From Halictus rubicundus (Eukaryota > Arthropoda > Insecta > Hymenoptera > Halictidae), in assembly GCF_050948215.1 (NCBI RefSeq), contig NC_135161.1, forward strand, positions 5,097,411 to 5,161,410: a stretch of DNA of 64,000 nt, in the 5' to 3' direction. The notes beneath the pieces are model-generated. The model did not search any database and was not told where the DNA came from. It was given only the letters and a program-made list of their open reading frames with translations. The stretch's first letter is position 1; the number at the start of each line of letters is the position of its first letter. This document shows, piece after piece, positions 46,067-55,700 of this stretch. The position numbers and the translations under genes are program-made.

Positions 46067-47497
46067 CACTGCACGAAATTTCTATAAAGCCACCTACATT
46101 TTGGTGTATTTTTAAAAAATATAGAGCAATTTGTTACTTTTCAAATATCTATAACATTGTATACTGACTGCTGAGTAGAGATATATACGCCACTCTCTCA
46201 CAAATGTTTACGTCTTTAATTTATTTACATTTTCGTCGAAGGCCGCGGAACGGGAGTGCGAAATTTCTATAAAGCCACTTAGTTTGTGTTTAGATTTTGT
46301 GTGGATAACACGAGAGTCTCGGCAAAGAAACATTAATTGTAATTCAGATGTGCGTATTTATACTAAAATTGATTTTTAAATTCATAAAAATTGTATATAT
46401 ATTATATTTGTATTTGTTTTTATTAGAATGCCACGAGGCAAGTTGTTGACCAGTGAAGAGAAGGCATCCATTGATGCTTATAAACATATGGCGTGTTCTA
46501 ATCGATCAATTGCGAAAAAAATTAATAGATCGCGTACTTTAATAGATAATTACATAAAGTTGGGCGAAGAATATGGTAAGAGACACCCTACAGGTGGAAA
46601 TAAAAAACTGACAAGAAGACAATATTGATTATTGATGAGGCTGGCAGCAAGGAAAACAAAAAGTGCAGCACAACTTCGAACTGAACTACAACTACCAATA
46701 ACAACGAGGCGTGTGCAGCAAATTTTTAAAAGTTCAGGGCGTTTTTAAATGGAAAAAAATGCTCCAGAAACCAGCACTCAAAGAACGGCACAACAAGCTC
46801 GTCTCGAATTTGCACAAAGACATATGTCCTGGACAGAAGAATGGAACAATATAATTTTCTCCGATGAGAACAAATTTAACTTAGATGGGCCAGATCGTCA
46901 CAAGTACTACTGGCACGATTTAAGAAAAGATCCTAACGTAGCAATGAGTCGTAACTTCGGTGCAGGCTCATTAATGATTTGGGCTGCATTCAGAGCCAAT
47001 AAAAAAACCCTAATCTGTCGAATTAACCACAAAATGAATTCGTCACAATACACGGAGCTGTTGGAGATAGTCTTGATACCATTCACTGAAGAAATTGAGA
47101 CTGACAATTTCATTTTTCAACAGGATAACGCCTCAGTTCATGTATCAAGAGAAACAAAGGAGTGGTTAGACAGCAGAAATATCGGGGTTTTGACATGTTC
47201 ACCAGATTTAAACCCAATTGAGAACCTTTGGGGAATACTTGCAAAAAAAGTATATGGCAATTGTATAAACAGTACAACTCTGTTTCTGAGTTATGGACTG
47301 CAGTGAACGAAGCGTGGACATCGATCGAAGTAGAAACTCTTCGTGCTTTGATTGCATCAATGCCTAATCGAATTTTCGACGTTATTCGAAAAAATGGCAA
47401 TTATACTAAGTATTAATTTCGAAATTTAGAAGAAATTTTTGTTAATATTGATGTTACCTACTTAAAAAACGTTTGGCTTTATGGGAATTTCGCAGTT
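46067..47497 (+). mobile_element. Tc3-like transposon abutting the Tc1 element
   Basis: The left end CACTGCACGAAATTTCTATA begins at the TA that also flanks the Tc1 element. A second copy of CGAAATTTCTATAAAGCC lies at about 46259. The right end reads inward AACTGCGAAATTCCCATAAAG (to about 47497). Outer and inner copies on the left resemble the two-site ends of Tc3. The Tc1 element appears to have inserted at the TA on this element's left edge. Confidence 0.7.
46428..47416 (+). pseudogene. Broken Tc3-like transposase
   Basis: MPRGKLLTSEEKASIDAYKH opens a frame with a Tc3-style HTH (CSNRSIAKKINRSRTLIDNY). Two in-frame stops follow (46626-46628 and 46746-46748), then a long open part with SDENKFNLDGPDRHKYYW, RNFGAGSLMIWAAF and FQQDNASVH. 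SPDLNPIENLWG follows with only 31 residues between Asp and Glu, where 34 is usual, so a three-residue deletion lies before SPDLNP. A frameshift near 47250 moves the C-terminus (ASMPNRIFDVIRKNGNYTKY) to another frame. All three acidic residues are present, but the gene is broken. Confidence 0.85.
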
Positions 47498-48510
47498 CAA
47501 TTTTTGTTAAACTATATAATTTTACGTTTTTTTATAAATAAATAATATATCTATGACTGCAAACATGTACATATATGGTTTCTTTTATTAATCCAAAAAT
47601 GCTATGATGCTAAATGAAAAAGAGTTACATTTTTATTCGATGAGAAATTAACAATTCATTAACGTTAACCGCACCGCAATAGAGCTTCGGATTGACGTGT
47701 ATACACGTCGAACGCGCTTAACCGGTTAAAGTGATAACAAAGAGGTTTCAAAAGAAATATGTAAAACTAATATGTAACCGCGTATCTTGTGGTTCACGAA
47801 TTCCACTATGGAAAATATAAATTGAAACCACAAAATTGGACATTTTTCGTTTGCCATGAATTATCGGATTCGGATCATCGTTCGATTAACTTTATTGCTA
47901 TAAACAAGGAATATTACTGAGGAACGATAAAATGAATTTGTTTCTAGTGTATGAATGAAATATTTTTTATTTAAGTCTCCCGGATATATACCCGGTTATT
48001 TACTAAATAAATGACGCGTTTTAATAACATTCTTTTTTTAATTTTTGCTAGTAGGAATTACTCAACCTAAAAAATAAGCTAAGTGTTCCGTTAAAATTTC
48101 CGGGTTTGCAAAGTGTTCCGTTGAACAAAAAGTTTAGGAAACCCTGCCATAAACGAATTCCATTCGTGACCTTCGCGATACTTGCACGCGAATACGCTTC
48201 GCGCTCGGTCGTCCGTAAAATGATTCATCTCGAAAGATTTGAGAGGCGACACCCTCGTAAACTCGATTACCGATAAGGTATCGTGTTCTCGTTTGAGTGT
48301 TCCTCTCGATGATTGATCTTGATACAGTATTATCACACGTTTTGTCCATCTGAGAACAATTTTGTAACTGTTTGCTCTGAGACAGCAAGTGGGTTCTTGG
48401 AATCGCATCGATTAAGAACTGATTCATCGTGGACAAATGGAGCATGTTCGTCGCTTACGATGGCACGTTAGGGTGCGTGCCCATTTGAGAGTATAACTGT
48501 CGCGAACTAT
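47498..48510. other. No gene recognised
   Basis: AT-rich to 48100, then mixed. No exon or element could be defined. Confidence 0.35.
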
Positions 48511-48650
48511 GTACTCTCGAGAGTCAAATTCGTCAGTGTTTTATTATGCAAAGGAATAGCACTCTCCGATAGCTTTTTGAGAGTACTAGCGGAGAGTGCT
48601 ATTCCTTTCGTGCAAAATAAAACACTGACGGATTTGATTCTCGAGAGTAC
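48511..48650. repeat. 140-bp near-perfect palindrome
   Basis: GTACTCTCGAGAGTCAAATT at the left mirrors the right-hand end. The arms continue through CGTCAGTGTTTTATT and GGAATAGCACTCTCCG for almost 60 bp, with a short loop AGCTTTTTGAGAGTACTAG. It may be a small foldback element; an R2 copy starts at its right edge. Confidence 0.85.
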
Positions 48651-48790
48651 AGTGATTTCTCTATATATGTCGCCAAGGCCTCGATGATAAACGTCGCTGA
48701 ATTATCCCCACTACCGCGGAGTATACCCCGTGAAGACTCGGGCATTATGTCTCCTGGACAATAGACGACAAGACCAGTGTTGTTGACATA
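48650..48790. mobile_element. R2 miniature element, right end truncated
   Basis: CAGTGATTTCTCTATATATG after TA at 48648-48649, then the R2 interior. The right arm stops at GTTGTTGACATA. Confidence 0.7.
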
Positions 48791-48819
48791 CCTATACAGG
48801 TGTTTCATAAATACAGATA

Positions 48820-49032
48820 CAGGGTGTTTCGTAAATCGTGGGCAAAACTTTAGGGATAGATTCCTAATGCTTAGAGACGACAAAAAAGTTATTGTGACGA
48901 GAATTGTGACAGAAAAACTCTGATAACTAGGAAACTAATCTTTTCCGGACTTATGTTAATGTAACTCTTTTTCTTCTATAAGCGTTAGGAATCTATTCCC
49001 AAAGTTCAGCCCACCATTTCCGAGACACCCTG
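48820..49032. mobile_element. CAGGGTGTTTCG MITE (213 bp)
   Basis: TA at 48818-48819 and 49033-49034. Left CAGGGTGTTTCGTAAATCG, right inward CAGGGTGTCTCGGAAATGG. Both arms contain a TAGGAATCTATTCCCAAAG-like segment. Mariner-type ends. Confidence 0.8.
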
Positions 49033-49247
49033 TACATTCCAATAGCTCAGACAACCAAAATTTTTCGCCTTGCAAGATTTGAAAAATCGTATTTTGGCCA
49101 ACTTTTCGGGGCAAATACTCCACCGTGTGCTGATTCAGATAGTCTAGAGCAGTGATGGGCACGGTAGGGGCCCCTCCAACGCCTGCCTCTCCCACCAATC
49201 TCTCTTTTATGCATCGCACGCGTCTTTGTTGCCCCGTGGTAACGGCG

Positions 49248-50652
49248 CACAGTGGTCCAAATCGAGAAATTCAGTGACTTTTGGCCCGAAAATGAACTTT
49301 CATGCATCGATACCTGATCAATGAACATTGCTTCCCAAATGTCCATAGACCTCGGAAATGGAGAAATTAGTACAATTTATTAAATATTATAGTTGTAATA
49401 AATATTGAAAGTTGGACATTTTAAGAAGAGTATTTTTCACGAGAAAAATTGCTTCACTTTGATGCGATGCCCTGACGTTCCTATTTAATATTTTCTCGCG
49501 CTTTTTTTTTTTTAAATTAAAGAGCAGATTTTTGCGATAAGAAATCGTGTCTTACATTATTAATTAGTCTGCACAATGTATTAAAAGTTAATGCTGGACT
49601 AAATGGAGAAAATTAAAAAAATTTTTTATATTCGGTAAGAGATATCTTTAAAGTCCCAGGAAGTCCCAGTTTCTAACAAATTGGACTATTTTCAGTACAC
49701 CTTCCTCTATATGATGGTATAAAAATTATTTCCGCACTCTTCCGCCTTTGCAAATTATAGCAGTTTAAAACTGACAATGTTACGATTATGATTGGTATCC
49801 CATGCCTGCTTCAGTCCATAAGTTATTAATGCATGGTGCAGATGTAATAAAACACGCGTTATTACCAATCGGACAATTATCGGAGGAGGCTCAAGAAACA
49901 CGTCACAAAGACTTTAAACAATTTAGATACAAACATACAAGAAAATCAGACAGAATATTAACAAATGAAGATGTATTTTATAGACTTTTATTGACATTGG
50001 ACCCGCACATGTCAGCAATGCGAGTGAAATCATGTAAGAAAAGAATACAAAATTTAGAACCAGAAGCTGAATTATTAATAATTAAATAATAGAAAAGGCA
50101 GGCTTTGAAATGGATGGACTATAAAAAATAATGCTAGACAAAACCATTTGAGAATGAAGACTGACAAAGTATAAACAAATATTATTTTTTCATATTTCAT
50201 GTTATTATTATTATTATATTATAAAACCATCATTGTTATCACATTTTTATCACAAAAGATTTACAAAAATGTTACTAAATTATTTTATATTATATACAAT
50301 ATTACAAATATTATCAATTATTATAAAAAATATCTTTTGACACAGTTATGTGACGTTTTTACCCGACCCCTCAAATTTACATTTTTCCCAATTCATTAAA
50401 CATTGCATGTGTGAAACAAAGACAGAAAAAATGGTTTGGAAGATTGTATTTAAACAATTTCTTTTTTAGTGAAAAATATCAATGAAAATTAATAAGAAAT
50501 TATTGTTTAACAAATTTAAAAAATATTAATTTTTCTTTAGTTCAAATTGACTATTTTTTAAATGAATTTTAGTGCAAATTTCATCCCGATAACTCTTATG
50601 GTACAAAAGTTATAACAAAAAGTCACTGAATTTCTCGATTTGGACCACTGTG
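49248..50652 (+). mobile_element. Transib-like element E with transposase remnant (1.4 kb)
   Basis: Perfect CGGCG duplications at 49243-49247 and 50653-50657. The terminal repeat is about 37 bp and identical in its outer part: CACAGTGGTCCAAATCGAG at both ends, read inward. Internally deleted relative to an autonomous Transib, it keeps a C-terminal transposase segment on the plus strand. Confidence 0.88.
49775..50089 (+). pseudogene. Transib transposase, C-terminal (RAG1-like) segment
   Basis: The open frame after a stop at 49772-49774 reads WYPMPASVHKLLMHGADV, LPIGQLSEEAQETRHK and FKQFRYKHTRKSDRIL, then NEDVFYRLLLTLDPHM, ending at TAA 50087-50089. The blocks align with element F and, by pattern, with the RAG1 region that carries catalytic E962 (ASEGNESGNK, FRRFRKMNAR, then ...EDVLKHHWLYTS). 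This is the C-terminal tenth or so of a transposase of roughly 600-700 residues. The frame is uninterrupted here, but the Asp-bearing parts are missing. The superfamily call rests on element ends and target duplications as well as this match. Confidence 0.72.
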
Positions 50653-50657
50653 CGGCG

Positions 50658-51391
50658 CTTACTGGAAGGGGACAGTGGGCGCTATGGTGGGGACGGTCTC
50701 GTCTCAATTGAGACAAAAATGCCCATCCCTGATCTAGAGGATCTGATGCGGCTCCCTTTGGGTCCTTTAGCAGGCCGATTAACACGATCCGATAAGACAA
50801 CGAATCAGACGCGACAGAAGACGAGGAAATTCGTCGGCGCGCGAACCGCCCACGCGACCAAAGCGGAGACGAGACGAAACGAGACACTGCTACTCGACTT
50901 TATTATCTCGAGTGGCTTTCAGGCGGTTCTAGTGGCCCTCTTCTCCCTTCCCCTGATCCGCAGATTGACGGCAATTAGAGTAGGACGAGAATTCCGGGGG
51001 GGAAAGCGTAGTTCGCATCGAAAAAAATTGCCGGCGCGGTAAAGGGTCGATGCCCGATACGCGGGTAAAACCGTCCGGGCTTGTTCGGGATCGTCCAGCA
51101 CGCGGCTAAACACGGTGACCCCGTCGTTAACGGACTTAACAACCAGCTAACGTCGACGTCGCGTCGCTTCGGTGTGTTTTTCGATCTTGTATGTAGTTAG
51201 CTCACGGCAAATAAGACGGTTTTCGCGTTCACGGATGGCGAGACACCGGCGTTCGATTTTGCTCGATTCGATTCGATCCAATACGATCCGACACGATTCG
51301 TTGCGCCACGAACCGATCTCCGTTCTGTCGACGGAAACCAATGAATTAGGGCCGATGCTGTGGGAACCGATTTCCGATCCAAGACCGTGGT
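50658..51391. other. GC-rich unique stretch, no gene recognised
   Basis: No recognisable exon; contains ATTCGATTCGATCCAATACG-type CGATT repeats at 51260-51300. Confidence 0.4.
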
Positions 51392-51716
51392 TTAAGGACC
51401 CGGGATGGTCACGTGACTTTTTAATTAATAATTTCCATTCACAGCCTTCAGACACAGACTTAAAATTCGTCTTGGTCTTGATCCGACGGGTCTTTAGTCT
51501 GTGACTAAACTTGTCACATTTTTTGCTCTATATTATTCAAGTTTTTGGCTTTATTTCGCAGAGAATCGAGACAAAATATAGCTCAATTTGTAGCTGGAGA
51601 TATTTTCTAGCGCGCGCTGCTCTCGATCTCATCCAGAAAACTCATCCAGTGGCATAAAAATGGATTCCACGGCATGCACATCGTCAATTTTTAGTCTACT
51701 TCTAACGCCTTACATA

Positions 51717-52524
51717 GGGGGACCTATAAGTAATCAATTATTTTGAAATCTAAAACAAACTTTGTAGTAAGTTCAAGTTTTTATTTCTTAATTTATTATA
51801 TAATCTCCATCATTGTCAAGGACAGTTTGCCATCTTTCCTGTAAATTTTCAATCCCCCTCTTATAGAAATCCAGGGTTCGTCAAGCAAAATATGACTCAA
51901 GGTGCCTCATTACATCTTCTACAGAAGTGAATGTTTTATTTCTTAAATAATGCTCCAGAGATCTGTAAAGATGATAGTCAGAGGGAGCAATATCGGGTGA
52001 ATATTCTTGTTGGTCTTAGATAATTGATGCGGTACACATATTCCTTGCCTATATGCTTTTCCCATTTCGTGTGGGTGCCTTTGTACAGTTGACCATGTGG
52101 ACCCAAGGGTTCCTGATAATTCTTGTATACTTAATTTTGGATCAGCTTCCACTAGAGACTTTAGGGTGTCATTATCAAATTCAAGTGGTCGTCCACTTCG
52201 AGGCCTGTCAGAGGGATCATAATCACCAGCAGCAAACCTTCTGAACCAACGTTGACACTTGTTGACCTTCAATACATCTCCATAGACATCGCAAATTTTC
52301 TTCGTTGTTACCGTCGCATTAAATCCCGCATGAAAATGAAAAAGTATGCAATGACGAATACGATCCTCGGAAGGTACGGACGCCGCCATTTCATTACAGG
52401 GTTGTCAAAAAATTATACTTTTCAGAATATTTTGAACAGAGGCTGCTTCGAGGCTGCAACGATCGGTACAGAACTGAAGGCAAAACAAATTCTTTGCAAA
52501 TAATTGATTACTTATGGATACCCC
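51717..52524 (-). mobile_element. Internally deleted mariner (808 bp)
   Basis: TA at 51715-51716 and 52525-52526. The terminal repeats share ATAAGTAATCAATTA after GGGGGACCT on the left and GGGGTATCC on the right (inward). Full mariners are about 1.3 kb; this copy lacks the middle of the transposase. The R1 sequence joins across it (TTCTAACGCCTTACA / TGTAAGGACGAAAAG). Confidence 0.85.
51788..52389 (-). pseudogene. Mariner (DD34D) transposase, catalytic core deleted
   Basis: On the minus strand the ATG at 52387-52389 begins MAASVPSEDRIRHCILFHF, followed by the mariner DNA-binding region (VNKCQRWFRRFAAGDYD, then SDRPRSGRP). After about residue 125 the frame departs. The C-terminal part reads YSPDIAPSDYHLYRSLEHYL, with the third Asp, then a TGA after ESYFA, and ends NLQERWQTVLDNDGDYI. 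The segment with the first two catalytic Asp is missing. It is inactive. Confidence 0.85.
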
Positions 52525-52631
52525 TAATGTAAGGACGAAAAGTTGAGGCACGTAGAACCTTTTTTCGCCTAATTTTCTCGGTAACCTGGTCACTCTACCT
52601 TATCGCGAATCTACGAAGACCGAGCCCTTAA

Positions 52632-55485
52632 CTTTTTGTTAAACTGTTCGTCGGTTGGTCTTGTATCGAGCTTAATCGTATCGCGCGTGAATGCCGTCTG
52701 GCTTATGTCACCGTGGGATGCAGGAAGAGAAGACAAGCACTTGATGGACCCCATAAACGAGGCCCTGTGCCATACTGCGCGAGAGAGTTCAGGCTTCAAT
52801 TTTCTTGACAATCTACAGTATACAGTGAAACGATTATCCCTCGCATTCCATGAAACGCAAAATACTGATCCCTCTCGAAGGGAAATCGTCCCCAGTCTGT
52901 TCTCGAAAGTAGCAGGAATATTTAGTTAAACCTGGCCGCTCGAATGCGCTCGGTGTACACCGGGGTCCTGTTTAAAAACGAGTTCTACCCACACGACAAA
53001 GTGAACCGTGTCACAGTCGGGCTCTCGCCGCGGCGAGGCCGCGCTTTGTGTAACGAAAACGCCGATTGTAATAATACAATCGAAGAAAAGCTCCCGGGGA
53101 GAAACCGGAAACCAGTCTCCGGCGCATGCATCCGACGGACGCCTATAATGTATCTCGATTTAATATCGATTATTTGCTAGCGGCACTTGACAGCCGCGTG
53201 CAAACGCGATTGAAGTATGCCGCGCGCGGCCTCCGTTTCGATAAAACTGATTCATCGTTTCGCGCGATAACTAGTTTCTCGAAATAGACTATCTTTTGTG
53301 TAAAACCGTTCCCGAATCGGCACCCTTTGCCGCTTATCTCATCATGTACTGTTGAATGACTCACCGATTTCACGGTTCGAGTCCGAATCCACTGATAAGA
53401 CTAACGCGGAATTGTTAACGGATAGATTGCGGATGTTACATTTTCAATGTAACGTCTACTTTTCTCGATTCACCGAAAAGATCTTTGTCCGGCGTATAAT
53501 ACCTATACGCCCTTCTATGAAAATGTTGTAACGAAACAGGAACGGCGTAACAGAAATTCCGTGGGGAGTATAGCGTGACTCGGACCAATAAACGAAACAC
53601 GACGGAAAAGAAGCACGAGGCTATGGCTCGGCAACTGGTTGGTCTCGTTACACTGGCATTAACCTTTGTACAGGTTCCGTGGCCGTCTCGAAACGGTTCA
53701 CGTGTTCTTGTTTCGCCCAGCGATCGTAAAAATAGAAACTGGACTGGATTGGTCCCCCATCGATTCCCGTTCTCCTTGGGACCGTTAATTACCAGCGATT
53801 AATCACGAAATTTGTCGCTTCGGGATCTACGTATACTTTGTTGCGTTCCCGTTCCCCTTCCCGTTCCCGATGGAACAGTCGTCGATCTCGGCGGTTACCG
53901 ACAGGTACAGCTTTTGGTCGATCGTATTTCGTAGAGGCTGTCGGGATCGTTTCCACGCGAGGTTTCCCCGGCTCGAAAAGCTCGGCGAGGCCGCGTGCTG
54001 AACGGTCCAAAGAATCTATGCACGGTCACATGGAAACAGGACCGTGAAAATAAACGAAGAAATTCTAAAAGGAGACCGCGGCCTCGGTCGGTAAAACAGA
54101 GAGCGCGCAAGCAACAGGCGGGGGACACGCGCGGCTCCCCGCATACTTGCGCATCGATTCCGCGAACCGTAATTAGTTTAATCGCATTTACGGACTCGCG
54201 ATTCCGATCTATCGATAGCGAGCGGGTCGTCGAACTTGTCTCCCGATCGTGCATTCCCGAGGAGAAAGGCGTTTCGAGGTTATAACGTGTCTGTCAAAAT
54301 GACAGGAAAAGAACGACGAGCGACAGATACATATATATATATATATATATCCCCCACCCGCCGCCCACTAGGGAGCTCGATCGAAGGACAAACGAAACCA
54401 GCGTAAATTCTCTGGAAAAAATTCTGTTCGCTTCACCAACCTGGTTTTGAATCGTTGGGTATCGTCCTGTCCAGCCCACATGATTTTCCTTCGTCCGAAC
54501 GATCTCTCGCTACACTGAAGCACGCGTGTTTCGAACGTCGCGACGACAACGGAGACAACGACGACGACAACTCGTGTGCCGGTTTATGCGCGTTCGAACA
54601 GGCTCTCCGACGTGGGTCAGTCCAGGCTGGGTCACACGTCTCGCTCCCCTATCTATCCCCCTCGCACCCGAGAACCACGGAAACACGTTGAAACGAAACG
54701 GCGACAGAATCGCGAAGTGAAAACCTCGAACGCGCGCCACACGAGGAGGAGGCGCCACCTCGAAAAACTGGAGGAACACGATAGAGATAGGGGAAGCGTG
54801 CCGCGTTCCGTACAATCGCGAAATCCACTGACGGTTCGAATCGACTGCGTCTCTCGCGTCCGGCCAGACTTTGCGTAGGGAGAGAACGATCCTCGTGTGC
54901 ACGGGGCCTTAGGCCGGTTTTCTCGGAGTCTGCGCGAACGGCCAGCCGCCCGACGCAACGGGACACCAGTCGTGGAGAAATATGTCTTACGATTGCCGAA
55001 CCTGACGATACACTCTTGTCGATATAACACGCAATAATGTTACTCTATGCCGGCGATAGGACACGTGTCTCTTGCGAAGAATCTCCTTTTCGATAGTTCT
55101 GTCCACGGAGACCATTCTATCTGGCTACTTCTTCGTGCCAGCGACCGCCGCCGCGACGGTTATATTTATCCTTTGTGCCGCACTCCTCGCGGATTTTGCA
55201 CCTAGCGAAAATACCTTGCGTCTCTTTACCTTATAGGGCCTGAACGCCGCGACAAGTAGTCAGACACACGTGGGCGTACTTTGCAATCCCACTTCATTTT
55301 TATGCACCGTATGATGTGAACCCCCCTTAGCATAAAACCTCTTTTCTTAACCCTCAAACGTCCACAATATCCAAGCTAATTCATTAACACTGAACCTACC
55401 ACGGTCAAAATGACCGGTTTTCTATTTCATAATTATTGAAACTATAAAAACATTTTCACAGGAATTTACTGAATTGACTTCTTTG
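52632..55485. other. GC-rich unique block, no gene recognised
   Basis: CGAT/CGCG-rich sequence with an AT microsatellite at about 54330-54350. The frames of 60-130 codons on both strands (for example 54510-54902 minus) overlap one another and show arginine-rich composition without domains. Confidence 0.45.
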
Positions 55486-55490
55486 TGTAA

Positions 55491-55696
55491 CACTAGATTT
55501 ACGGGACCCGTCAAAATGACGGATTCTAATATTTTTAATTTACGAATATTGCGATTGTAAAGATGCATCCATGAGGAATTATCTTTCTTTGGATATATAT
55601 TATTAAAATGATGGCCATAAATTTTGAGAGATACAATCATGTTATTTTTGTAAAGTAATGTAAAATAGTCATTTTTAGTGCTCCGTAAACCTAGTG
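55491..55696. mobile_element. TTAA MITE, CACTAGGTTTACGG type, reverse copy
   Basis: CACTAGATTTACGGGACCCG at the left and, inward from the right, CACTAGGTTTACGGAGCAC. TTAA follows at 55697-55700; the left flank is GTAA. The CCCGTCAAAATGACGG hairpin is present. Confidence 0.75.
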
Positions 55697-55700
55697 TTAA

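Larger units (their letters stand above)
51396..52627 (+). repeat. R1 dispersed repeat, TTAA-flanked, interrupted by mariner
   Basis: TTAA at 51392-51395 and 52628-52631. Left GGACCCGGGATGGTCACGTG, right inward GGGCTCGGTCTTCGTAGATT. Removing the nested mariner and one TA leaves about 420 bp of R1. Exact TTAA on both sides of this copy and of the copy at 36391-37250 suggests R1 is a mobile element with a TTAA target. Confidence 0.75.

Noticed and set aside
54510..54966. Overlapping arginine-rich frames of 100-130 codons on the minus strand
   Set aside because: Several frames are open at once in CG-rich sequence, there is no domain, and this is a composition effect.
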